In this document: piece after piece, positions 42,153 to 50,641 of the stretch
Position numbering within the stretch: the stretch's first letter is position 1
How the letters are laid out: every line of letters begins with the position of its first letter
Source: Desulfarculaceae bacterium
Lineage (GTDB): Bacteria; Desulfobacterota; Desulfarculia; Desulfarculales; Desulfarculaceae
Reading direction: 5' to 3'
NCBI GenBank assembly: GCA_021737145.1
Contig: JAIPEN010000003.1
Coordinates: 186,001-250,000 of the forward strand
DNA: 64,000 nucleotides
The notes under the pieces: model-generated
Databases searched by the model: none
Seen by the model: only the letters and a program-made list of their open reading frames with translations
Told to the model about the DNA's origin: nothing
Program-made: the position numbers and the translations under genes

Positions 42153-44009
42153 GTGGAACGCCACAACAGTTGCCTCAACAGCCGGGCCATTATCGATTAT
42201 ATCGAGCGGCATTACGGCTCTCCCCATCTGCTCCTAAAGGGGCTTGATGAGGAATGGGGCGACGTTGACGAGCCGCTGGCCTTTTTGCGCGACGCCCACA
42301 ATTGGGTCTCGGCCGGCCTTCTGGCCCGCATGTACGCCAACGCCCGGGAGCTCACCGGCGACGCCCGGGTGGCCTTTCAGATCGGCTTCGAGTCGGTAAC
42401 CCACCAGCGCCTGGGCTACATCCAGCAGATTCTCTTGAAGGCCTGGGCCTCGCCCCGCGTGGCGGTCAAGCGCCTGGAGACCATCAACCGCAAGTTCAAC
42501 CGCACCAAGGAAGTGGAGCTGGTCACCCAGGAGTCGGACCACGCCTTGGTGCGCCTGCACTGGCTGGGCGACCTGGAAATCAGCGACGACTTCTGCCTGA
42601 TGAACCAGGGCATCTATTCGGCCATCCCCACCATCTGGGGCCTGCCCCCGGCCCGGGTGGAGGAGACCAAGTGCCAGTTCGAGGGCGACGACTACTGCGA
42701 GTTCGACATACGCTGGCGCAACCCCTCCCTGGTGCAGCGGGTCCGCCTGCTCATCCACAACCAGCGCAGCCTGCTCAGCGAGAGCCTGGCCGAGATCGAG
42801 CACGACAAGCAGCTGTTGGAGCACAAGTACTCCGAGGTGCAGGCGCTCAACCGCCAGCTCATGCGCAAGATCGAGCAGATCCTGGCCATCCAGCAGGCCT
42901 CGGGGGCCATCCTCTCCGAGCTGGACTACGGCAAGCTGATTCCCAACGTGCTCACCCTGTTCCTGCGCACCATCGGCTATCAGCGGGCCATGATCATGCT
43001 GGTGGACGAGAGCCAGCAGATGCTGCGCTTCGAGGAGGGGGTGGGCATGGACCCCAGCGACCTGGCCCCCATGGACGGCTACTCGGTGCCCCTGGACCGC
43101 TCCAGCAACCTGCTGGCCCGGGTGGCCCAGAGCGGCCAGCCGCTGATCAGCCACGATGCGGCCCAGCTGAACCTGAACCCCAAGAACATCATCATCCGCA
43201 AGTACCAGCCCCAGGCCATCGTCATCCTGCCGCTCACCGCCCAGGGCCGGGTCATCGGCATCCTGGCCGCCGACCGCCCCGAGGGCGAGGAGACGGTGAC
43301 CAGCATGGACCGCGACTACCTGGGGGTGTTCGCCAACCAGGTGGCCCTGGCCATTGAAAACGCCCGCATGTACCGGGACCTCAAGGAATCCTTCCTGTCC
43401 ACGGTCAAGTCGCTGGCCCAGGCCCTGGAAGCCAAGGACCCCTACACCCGGGGCCACTCCGAGCGGGTCACCTCCTACGCGGTGCGCCTGGCCACCCGCC
43501 TGGGCATGCCCGAGGGCGAGGTGGGCATGCTCGAGCGCCTGGGCATGCTGCACGACGTGGGCAAGATCGCCCTGGACCGCCAGATCCTCAACAAGGCCAG
43601 CAAGCTCAGCGACGAGGATATGGAGATGGTGCGCATGCATCCCGCCTGGGGCGAGAGCATCATCCAGCCTCTCAAGCTGACCAAGGAGGAGATGGCCATC
43701 GTGCGCCATCACCACGAGCGCTACGACGGCGGGGGCTATCCCGACGGCCTGGCCGGCAACGCCATCCCCATGCCCGCCCGGGTGATAAGCGTGGCCGACG
43801 CCTTTGACGCCATGACCAGCGACCGCCCCTACCGCAAGGCCATGGGCCTGCGCGACGCCCTGGCCGAGCTGGACCAGGGCGCGGGCAGCCAGTTCGACCG
43901 CAAGGTGGTGCAGGCCTTCGCGGCCATGGTGCGCGAGGGCCGGGTGGACGACCTGCTGCCCCGCCACCGGGAGGACAACCTGCGCCATCTGAACCTGGCC
44001 AAGCCCTAG
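42153..44009 (+). CDS. V4R-GAF-HD-GYP cyclic di-GMP phosphodiesterase
   Basis: A 618-residue soluble signalling protein. The N-terminal part (about residues 1-195) ends with CQFEGDDYCEFDIRW, the cysteine-containing signature of the V4R small-ligand domain. A short coiled coil (about 210-245) and a GAF domain (about 250-405) follow. The HD-GYP domain (about 410-600) has HDVGK, HHHERYDGGGYPDGLAG and DAFDAMTSDRPYR, with the metal and GYP residues intact, so it should hydrolyse c-di-GMP. GTG start. It is convergent with a GGDEF-EAL gene across a shared terminator, so opposing c-di-GMP enzymes are neighbours. Confidence 0.9.
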   Translation: MERHNSCLNSRAIIDYIERHYGSPHLLLKGLDEEWGDVDEPLAFLRDAHNWVSAGLLARMYANARELTGDARVAFQIGFESVTHQRLGYIQQILLKAWASPRVAVKRLETINRKFNRTKEVELVTQESDHALVRLHWLGDLEISDDFCLMNQGIYSAIPTIWGLPPARVEETKCQFEGDDYCEFDIRWRNPSLVQRVRLLIHNQRSLLSESLAEIEHDKQLLEHKYSEVQALNRQLMRKIEQILAIQQASGAILSELDYGKLIPNVLTLFLRTIGYQRAMIMLVDESQQMLRFEEGVGMDPSDLAPMDGYSVPLDRSSNLLARVAQSGQPLISHDAAQLNLNPKNIIIRKYQPQAIVILPLTAQGRVIGILAADRPEGEETVTSMDRDYLGVFANQVALAIENARMYRDLKESFLSTVKSLAQALEAKDPYTRGHSERVTSYAVRLATRLGMPEGEVGMLERLGMLHDVGKIALDRQILNKASKLSDEDMEMVRMHPAWGESIIQPLKLTKEEMAIVRHHHERYDGGGYPDGLAGNAIPMPARVISVADAFDAMTSDRPYRKAMGLRDALAELDQGAGSQFDRKVVQAFAAMVREGRVDDLLPRHREDNLRHLNLAKP

Positions 44010-44033
44010 GCAAAAACTTCGCCCCACAAAAAA

Positions 44034-44055
44034 AGGCCCCGCCTAAGCGGGGCCT
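44034..44055. terminator. Bidirectional terminator between HD-GYP and GGDEF-EAL genes
   Basis: AGGCCCCGC-CTAA-GCGGGGCCT, 9-bp stem, A-rich before and T-containing after, so it can serve both convergent genes. Confidence 0.85.
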
Positions 44056-44075
44056 GTCGATTTTCAGCCCGGCCT

Positions 44076-45908
44076 TTATTGCAGGCGCAGCCCGCTGGCC
44101 AGCAGGTTGAACAGCTCATCGTCCGGCAGGGGCCTGCTGAACAAGAAGCCCTGGATCTGGTCGCAGCGCCGCTCCCGCAGGAAGCTGAGCTGCTCGCGGT
44201 TCTCCACCCCCTCGGCGATAACCTTGAGCCGAAGCCCCCGGCTCATGTTGATGATGGTGTCCACTATGGAGGCGTCGTCGCTGTCCACGGCCACGTCCTG
44301 CACGAACGACCTGTCGATCTTCAGGGTGTTCATGGGGAAGCGCTTCAAGTAGTAAAGGTTGGAATAGCCCTTGCCGAAGTCGTCCATGGAAAGCTGCACG
44401 CCCAAGCGGTGCAGCTCCTCCAGGGTGACGATGGCCTCGTCCACCGAGTCCATGACCATGGACTCGGTGACCTCCAGCTCCAGGCAGGTGGGGTCCAGAC
44501 CGGTGCGCCCCAGGGTCTCGGCCACCATGGGCACCAGGTCCTTTTGCTGAAACTGGCGGGGCGAAAGGTTCACCGACACGGCCAGGCCGTCGTTGCCCCT
44601 GTCGTGCCAGGCCTTGGTCTGGCGGCAGGCCTGCTCCAGCACCCACTGTCCGATGGGAACGATCTGGCCGGTGTCCTCGGCCAGGGGGATGAACTCGCCG
44701 GGGCTGATCAGTCCCAGCTCGGGCCGCTGCCAGCGCACCAGGGCCTCCACCCCCACCACCCGGCCCTGGTCCAGTTCCACCTTGGGCTGGTAGTGCACCA
44801 AAAACTCCTGGTTGTCGATGGCTGAGCGCAGGGCCCCCTCCAGGGCCATGCGCCGCTGCACCTTGTCGTTGAGCTCCGGGGTGAACAGCTTGTAGTTGTT
44901 GCGCCCCGCGCCCTTGGCCCGGTACATGGCCATGTCGGCGTTGGCCATCAGGGTTTCGGCGTCGCGGCCGTCGTCCGGGAACAGGGTTATGCCTATGCTG
45001 GCCGAGAGGAACAGCTCGTGGTCGCGCAGGACAAATGGCTTTGCCAGGCAGTCCAGCACCCGCTGGGCCACCACTGCGGCGTACTCCGGCTCCTGGATGC
45101 CCAACAGCAGCATGACGAACTCGTCGCCGCCCAGACGGGCCACGGTGTCCTCATCGCGCACCCTGCCCTCCAGACGGCGGGCGGTCTCGCGCAGCAGGTC
45201 GTCGCCGGCCGCGTGTCCCAGGCCGTCGTTCACGTGCTTGAAATTGTCCAGATCCAGGAACAACAGGGCCAAGCGCTGGTTCTTGCGGCTGGCCGTGGCG
45301 ATGGCCACCTCCAGGCGGTCGGAGAGCAGGCGGCGGTTGGGCAGGCCGGTGAGCGCGTCGTGATAGGCCAGGTAGGTGATCTTCTCTTCCGAGTTCTTGA
45401 TGGCGCTTATGTCGCGCAGGGCCCAGACCAGGCGGCCGTCGCCGCCGCCCATGCGGGCCACGCTGAGCCATTGGTGAAACTCGTGGCCGTCGGGACGCTT
45501 GTGCACCACCTCGCCGCCCCAGATACCCGTATCGTCCAGGGCCTTAAATATCCTTTGATACACGCTGTCCGCGTCGTGGTGATTGTTGAGCCCCTTGAGG
45601 GCCTGGCCCCGCACGGTGTCCGCCTCGTGGCCGGTTATGGAGCAAAAGGCCGCGTTGCACATCTCTATGTCGCCCTTGGCATCGCTCACCGCGATGCCCT
45701 CAGAGGTGCTCTCGAGCACCTGCTCCAACAGGCGGCTGTGCTGGCGGCACTGCTCCAGCTCTTGCCGCAGCCGCTCCATCACCTCCAGGCCGCTTTCCAT
45801 GACCTGGCGCAACTCATGGCGGCGGTCCTGGTCCAACTCCAGCCGCTCCAAAGACGCGTTAAGCTTGTCTCTCCAGTTGTGTATTGTCTCCATGCGGTGC
45901 GGGCTCAC
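44076..45908 (-). CDS. PAS-GGDEF-EAL bifunctional c-di-GMP enzyme
   Basis: About 610 residues, no membrane segments. A helical N-terminus with coiled-coil character (about 1-60) precedes a PAS domain (about 65-175, LEQVLESTSEGIAVSDAKGDIEMCN). A diguanylate cyclase domain (about 190-345) follows with intact GGDEF in ARLGGDEFVMLL and the DALTGLPNRR start. The EAL domain (about 360-600) has intact EALVRW, VTESMVM, SMDDFGKGYSNL and KVIAEGVEN. Both activities look catalytically possible. GTG 45908 was chosen since GGGAGA is 5 nt upstream; ATG 45893 is the alternative. It is the opposing partner to the neighbouring HD-GYP gene. Confidence 0.9.
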   Translation of the reverse strand: MSPHRMETIHNWRDKLNASLERLELDQDRRHELRQVMESGLEVMERLRQELEQCRQHSRLLEQVLESTSEGIAVSDAKGDIEMCNAAFCSITGHEADTVRGQALKGLNNHHDADSVYQRIFKALDDTGIWGGEVVHKRPDGHEFHQWLSVARMGGGDGRLVWALRDISAIKNSEEKITYLAYHDALTGLPNRRLLSDRLEVAIATASRKNQRLALLFLDLDNFKHVNDGLGHAAGDDLLRETARRLEGRVRDEDTVARLGGDEFVMLLLGIQEPEYAAVVAQRVLDCLAKPFVLRDHELFLSASIGITLFPDDGRDAETLMANADMAMYRAKGAGRNNYKLFTPELNDKVQRRMALEGALRSAIDNQEFLVHYQPKVELDQGRVVGVEALVRWQRPELGLISPGEFIPLAEDTGQIVPIGQWVLEQACRQTKAWHDRGNDGLAVSVNLSPRQFQQKDLVPMVAETLGRTGLDPTCLELEVTESMVMDSVDEAIVTLEELHRLGVQLSMDDFGKGYSNLYYLKRFPMNTLKIDRSFVQDVAVDSDDASIVDTIINMSRGLRLKVIAEGVENREQLSFLRERRCDQIQGFLFSRPLPDDELFNLLASGLRLQ

Positions 45909-46191
45909 GCTTTCTCCCGTGCGGGTTTGGAGCAAAAGGCTCAAATTGCGCGCTAAGTTATCATTCTTCCATCTGTTCTGGCAAGCACTAGTCCCGGCAG
46001 TGGGATCGGAATTGGCGCCATGGCGCTTTGGCACAAGCCCCGCCAGGCGGAGATTGATCCAGGCATCAAGCGCCTTTATAAATACCCATTAATTGGGTTA
46101 GAATGGCCTAAACTATACCCGCTGCCAACTATCCACCCCCTGCGCTGCCCATCCAGCGGGACACCAAGCCACCGACCTAGGGGAGGACCCA

Positions 46192-47805
46192 ATGGCCAAG
46201 AAAAAATCATCCACCAGGGCCCAAGAGCGCAAGCTGGAGCGGCTCAGCCCCTTTCAGCTCAAAAACCGCCTCATCCAGCTGGCCACCACCAACCACGAGC
46301 GCATGATGCTCAACGCGGGCCGGGGCAACCCCAACTGGACCGCCACCGAGCCCCGCCAGGCCTTTTTCAGCCTGGGCCAGTTCGCCGCGGCCGAGTCCGA
46401 GCGCACCATGGACCTGCCGGGCATGGGCGGCCACACCGACAAGCGGGGCATGATCGGCCGCTTCGACAAGTGGTGCGCCCAGCGCAAGGACCAGGAGGGC
46501 GTGGCCTTCCTGCGGGCCGGGCTCAGCCTGGCCCAGCGGGAGATGGGCCTCAAGCGGGCCGACCTGCTGGCCGAGCTGGTGGGCGGCATCCTGGCCGACA
46601 ACTACCCCACCCCGGACCGCATGCTCTCCCTGTGCGAGGTGGTGGTTCGCAAGTACCTGGACCTGGAGATGTGCGCCGGCAAGCCGCCCCGGGGCAAGTT
46701 CGACCTGTTCGCCACCGAGGGCGGCACCGCGGCCATGTGCTACATTTTCAACTCCCTGGCCGAAAACAAGCTCCTGCACCCGGGCGACAAGATCGCCCTG
46801 GGCACCCCCATCTTCACGCCCTATCTGGAGATCCCCCACCTCAACGACTACGAGTTGGTGGAGGTGGAGATCATGGGCGACGAGCACAACGACTGGCAGG
46901 TGCCCGAGGCCGAGCTGGCCAAGCTGGCCGACCCCAAGATCAAGGCCTTCTTCCTGGTCAACCCTTCCAACCCGCCCTCGGTGAGCATGGCCCCCAAGGA
47001 CCTCCGCTATCTGGCCAAGCTGGTCAAGACCAAGCGCCAGGACCTGATCATCCTCACCGACGACGTGTACGGCACCTTTGTGGACGGCTTCCGCTCGCTC
47101 ATGGCCACCTGCCCCAAGAACACCATCTGCGTCTACTCCTTTTCCAAGTACTTCGGCTGCACCGGCTGGCGCCTGGGGGTGATCGCCATCCACCAGAACA
47201 ACGTGTTCGACAAGGCCATCGCCGCCCTGTCCAAAAAGGACAAGAAGGCCCTGAACGAGCGCTACGGCAGCGTGACCCTGGACGTGCCCTCCATGAAGCT
47301 CATCGACCGCATGGTGGCCGACAGCCGGGCCGTGGCCCTAAACCACACCGCCGGGCTCTCCACCCCCCAGCAGGTGCAGATGGCCCTGTTCGCCTTGCAG
47401 GGGCTTTTGGACGACAAGAGCAAGGGCAAGTACAAGGCCCAGGCCCAGGCGGTGGTGCGCCAGCGCTACGACGACCTGTACAAGGCCCTGGACCTGGGCT
47501 ACAGCTCCAGCCCGTACGACGCCCACTACTACACCACCATCGACGTGGGCGACATGGCCGAGGCCAAGTACGGCAAGGCCTTTGCCAAGTGGCTGATGAA
47601 AAACCACGAGCCGGTGGACTTCGTGCTGCGCCTGGCGGCCGAGCGCGAGGTGGTGCTCCTGCCCGGGGCGGGCTTCGACGCGCCGGACTGGACCATCAGG
47701 GTGTCCCTGGCCAACCTGCCCGACCAGGCCTACGTGAAGATAGGCAAGCAGATAAAGAGCCTGGTCAAGGAGTATTACGGCGAGTATCTCAAGGCCAAGA
47801 AATAG
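46192..47805 (+). CDS. asdA: Aspartate 4-decarboxylase / aspartate aminotransferase
   Basis: A 537-residue PLP enzyme of the AspD/AsdA class, longer than ordinary aspartate aminotransferases. It opens with an extended helical region, then NAGRGNPNWTATEPRQAF, the cofactor-binding ATEGGTAAMCYIF, FLVNPSNPPS, and the Schiff-base lysine in YSFSKYFGCTGWRLG. It converts aspartate to alanine and CO2, consuming a cytosolic proton. ATG follows GGGGAGG. The next gene, 27 nt downstream, is the matching Asp/Ala antiporter, and the third is an exported asparaginase. This confirms the decarboxylase role more strongly than sequence alone. Confidence 0.93.
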   Translation: MAKKKSSTRAQERKLERLSPFQLKNRLIQLATTNHERMMLNAGRGNPNWTATEPRQAFFSLGQFAAAESERTMDLPGMGGHTDKRGMIGRFDKWCAQRKDQEGVAFLRAGLSLAQREMGLKRADLLAELVGGILADNYPTPDRMLSLCEVVVRKYLDLEMCAGKPPRGKFDLFATEGGTAAMCYIFNSLAENKLLHPGDKIALGTPIFTPYLEIPHLNDYELVEVEIMGDEHNDWQVPEAELAKLADPKIKAFFLVNPSNPPSVSMAPKDLRYLAKLVKTKRQDLIILTDDVYGTFVDGFRSLMATCPKNTICVYSFSKYFGCTGWRLGVIAIHQNNVFDKAIAALSKKDKKALNERYGSVTLDVPSMKLIDRMVADSRAVALNHTAGLSTPQQVQMALFALQGLLDDKSKGKYKAQAQAVVRQRYDDLYKALDLGYSSSPYDAHYYTTIDVGDMAEAKYGKAFAKWLMKNHEPVDFVLRLAAEREVVLLPGAGFDAPDWTIRVSLANLPDQAYVKIGKQIKSLVKEYYGEYLKAKK

Positions 47806-47832
47806 GGCCACGCCAGGGAGGGGTCGCTGCTC

Positions 47833-49524
47833 ATGCCGGAAATAATCGATTTTCTCAAGCACAACGAGGTGGTCCTGCTGTTCTTGGTCATCGCCCTGGG
47901 CTACATGCTGGGGCACATCAAGATCGGCTGGTTTTCCCTGGGCACCATCGCCGGCTCGCTCATCGTGGGGCTTCTCATAGGCCTGCTGGCCGACTTCAAC
48001 ATCGCGCCCATCATCAAGAGCGTGGGCTTTGGCATCTTCATCTACGCGGTGGGCCTGAGGGTGGGGCCCCAGTTCTTCGACGGCATGAAAAAGGACGGGC
48101 TCAAGCTGATCACCATGTCCCTGGTGGCCTGTCTGTCGGGCTTTGCGGTGGTCTACGTCCTGTCGGTGTGGCGGGGCTTTGACTGGGGCATCGCCCCGGG
48201 CATCCTATCCGGGGCCATGACCAACACCCCCACCCTGGGCGCGGCCGAGCAGGCCATCACCTCCGGGGCGGCCAAGCCGCCGGCGGGCATCACCGCCGAC
48301 ATGGCCATGAGCTCGCTGGCCGTGGCCTATGCCATCACCTATCTCTTCGGCACGGTGGGGCGCATCGTGCTGTTCAAGATGCTGCCCCGCCTGTTCGGCT
48401 ACGACCTGGCCGCCGAGGCCAAGAAGCTCGAAGCCGAGATGACCCAGGGTGAAACGGGTCACGACCCCAACAGCGACTACTTCTCCGAGTATCACGTCTG
48501 GGACCTGCGCTCGTTCAAGGTGACCAACCCCGATCTGGAGGGCAACAGCCTGGCCGAGCTGGCCAAGCGGCATCCGGAGAACGTGGCGGTCGAGCGCATC
48601 AAGCGCGGCGACAAGCTCCTGGACCCCAGCCCCGAGGTGGTGCTGCAAAAGGACGACCTCGTCGCCCTGTCCGGCTCCATCAGCGACGTGGCCCAGGCGG
48701 CCAGCGTCATCGGCCCGGAAACCCCGGCCAAGGACGTGTTGGATCTCATGGCCGAGGACCTGGAAATATTGGTGACCAACAAGGAGGTGGTGGGCAAGAG
48801 CCTGCACCAGGTGGGCAAGGATCACAGCCGGGGCTGCTTTGTCACCGGCTTTATGCGGGGCGGGGTGGAGCAGCAGGTGACCCCCGGCATGAAGCTGGCC
48901 AAGGGCGACATCCTGATCGTCGGCGGCATCGCCACCCGGGTGGACGAGCTGGCCAAGACCCTGGGCTACGCGGTGCGCCGCTCCGGGGTCACCGACCTGT
49001 TCACCCTGGCGGTGGGCATGGTGGTGGGCAGCCTCATCGGAGCCATCACCGTGAAAATCTTCGGGGTGCCGCTGAGCCTGGGCTCGGCCGGAGGCCTGCT
49101 GCTGGCCGGTATCATCATCAGCTTTTTGCGCTCGCGCCATCCCACCTTCGGCAACATCCCCGGCGGGGCCCGGGCCATCCTGGAGGACATCGGTCTGACC
49201 ATCTTCATCGTGGTGGTGGGCCTGGGCGCGGGCAGCAGCGTGATCAAGGTGCTCAAGACCTCGGGGGCCGACGTGTTCCTGGTGGGTCTGGCGGTAACCC
49301 TGGTCTCGGCGATCCTGCCCTGGCTGTGGGGCAAGTACATCCTCAAGCTCAACCCGGTGATAAACATCGGGGCCTGCACCGGCGCGGGGGTTATCACCGC
49401 CGCCCTCAAGGCGGTGAGCGAGGAGGCCAAGTCCTCCCTGCCCGCCCTGGGCTATCCGGTGCCCTACGCGGTGAGCACCATCCTGCTCACCGTGGCCGGC
49501 TACATTATTTTGCAACTGCTTTAA
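47833..49524 (+). CDS. aspT: Aspartate:alanine antiporter AspT
   Basis: A 563-residue AAE-family exchanger that takes in aspartate and expels alanine. Two membrane halves (about residues 10-195 and 385-560, roughly five helices each) flank two TrkA-C-like cytosolic domains (about 205-375, with KRGDKLLDPSPEVVLQKDDLVALSGS and KGDILIVGG). IYAVGLRVGPQFFDGMKKDG and GAMTNTPTLGAAEQA are family hallmarks. Exchange of monovalent aspartate for neutral alanine, together with proton use by the decarboxylase, builds a proton-motive force. It lies 27 nt behind asdA and 12 nt before the asparaginase. Confidence 0.94.
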   Translation: MPEIIDFLKHNEVVLLFLVIALGYMLGHIKIGWFSLGTIAGSLIVGLLIGLLADFNIAPIIKSVGFGIFIYAVGLRVGPQFFDGMKKDGLKLITMSLVACLSGFAVVYVLSVWRGFDWGIAPGILSGAMTNTPTLGAAEQAITSGAAKPPAGITADMAMSSLAVAYAITYLFGTVGRIVLFKMLPRLFGYDLAAEAKKLEAEMTQGETGHDPNSDYFSEYHVWDLRSFKVTNPDLEGNSLAELAKRHPENVAVERIKRGDKLLDPSPEVVLQKDDLVALSGSISDVAQAASVIGPETPAKDVLDLMAEDLEILVTNKEVVGKSLHQVGKDHSRGCFVTGFMRGGVEQQVTPGMKLAKGDILIVGGIATRVDELAKTLGYAVRRSGVTDLFTLAVGMVVGSLIGAITVKIFGVPLSLGSAGGLLLAGIIISFLRSRHPTFGNIPGGARAILEDIGLTIFIVVVGLGAGSSVIKVLKTSGADVFLVGLAVTLVSAILPWLWGKYILKLNPVINIGACTGAGVITAALKAVSEEAKSSLPALGYPVPYAVSTILLTVAGYIILQLL

Positions 49525-49536
49525 AGGCTTAAACGC

Positions 49537-50583
49537 ATGCTCAAAAAAACCTGCCTCATCCTCTGCCTGGCCGTGCTGGCGTGCGCCGCCGGCCCGGCCT
49601 TGGCCAAACAAAAGCTCCCCCTGGTGGTGGTGGTGGCCACCGGCGGCACCATCGCCGAAAAGACCGGGGGCAGCGGCGGGGCCCAGCCCGCCCTCACCGG
49701 CGACAGCCTGGTGGCCGCGGTGCCCGGCCTGGGCAAGATCGCCCGCGTCAAGGTGGTCAACCTGGTCAACATCGACTCCTCCCAGATGACCCCGGCCATC
49801 TGGACCAAGCTCAGCCGGGCCGTGGACGCCGAACTGGCCAAGCCCGAGGTGGCCGGCGCGGTGGTCACCCACGGCACCGACACCATGGCCGAGGGGGCCT
49901 GGTTCCTGGACCTGACCCTGACCAGCCCCAAGACGGTGGTGTTCACCGGGGCCATGCGCGATGCCAGCGACCTGAGCCCGGACGGGCCCGTCAACATCCG
50001 CGACGCGGTCACCCTGGCCGTCTCGCCCCAGGCCAAGGGCTGGGGGGTGGTGGTGTGCCTCAACTACTATGTCAACGCGGCCCGCTGGGCCATAAAGACC
50101 CAGACCACCAACGTGCAAACCTTCACCTCTGGCCAGAAGGGCTATCTGGGCTATGTGCTGGGCAAGGTGGTGGAGCACTGGCATCCCCGCCCTCCCAAGC
50201 TCGCCCTGCCCCTGCCGGCCAAGCTTCCCAAGGTGACCTTTGTGGCCGACTACTCCGGCTCGGACGGCTCGCTGATCCGCTGTGCGGTGGACCAGGGGGC
50301 CAAGGGCCTGGTGGTGGAGGGAGTGGGCTCGGGCAACGTGAACGCCGAGGTGTTCGGGGCCATCAAGTACGCCCTTAAAAAGGGCGTGGAGGTGGTGATA
50401 ACCACCCGGCCCATCTACGGCGGGGCCTGGCCCATCTACGGCGACCAGGGCGGCGGCCTGACCCTCAAGAAGGCGGGCTGCATTCTCTCGCGGGACCTGA
50501 ACAGCTTCAAGAGCCGGCTGCTGTTGATGCTGGCCCTGGCCAACGGCGCGGACCGCCAGCGCCTGGTGGAGTACTTCAAGTAG
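49537..50583 (+). CDS. ansB: Exported type II L-asparaginase
   Basis: A 348-residue AnsB-type asparaginase. A signal peptide (residues 1-23, ending ALA before KQKLPL) sends it to the periplasm. The first catalytic Thr is in VVVATGGTIAEKTGG and the second Thr-Asp in VVTHGTDTMAEGAWF, with Lys supplied from VVFTGAMRD-type context. It would convert external Asn to Asp and ammonia, feeding the Asp/Ala antiporter encoded 12 nt upstream. It is unrelated to the zinc-type asparaginase at 10.5-11.6 kb, so the host has both cytosolic and exported routes. Confidence 0.94.
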   Translation: MLKKTCLILCLAVLACAAGPALAKQKLPLVVVVATGGTIAEKTGGSGGAQPALTGDSLVAAVPGLGKIARVKVVNLVNIDSSQMTPAIWTKLSRAVDAELAKPEVAGAVVTHGTDTMAEGAWFLDLTLTSPKTVVFTGAMRDASDLSPDGPVNIRDAVTLAVSPQAKGWGVVVCLNYYVNAARWAIKTQTTNVQTFTSGQKGYLGYVLGKVVEHWHPRPPKLALPLPAKLPKVTFVADYSGSDGSLIRCAVDQGAKGLVVEGVGSGNVNAEVFGAIKYALKKGVEVVITTRPIYGGAWPIYGDQGGGLTLKKAGCILSRDLNSFKSRLLLMLALANGADRQRLVEYFK

Positions 50584-50641
50584 CCCCCTGATCCCAAATT
50601 GGCCCTCCGGGGCCCGAAAACCCTCTTTGGAGCGTTTCATC

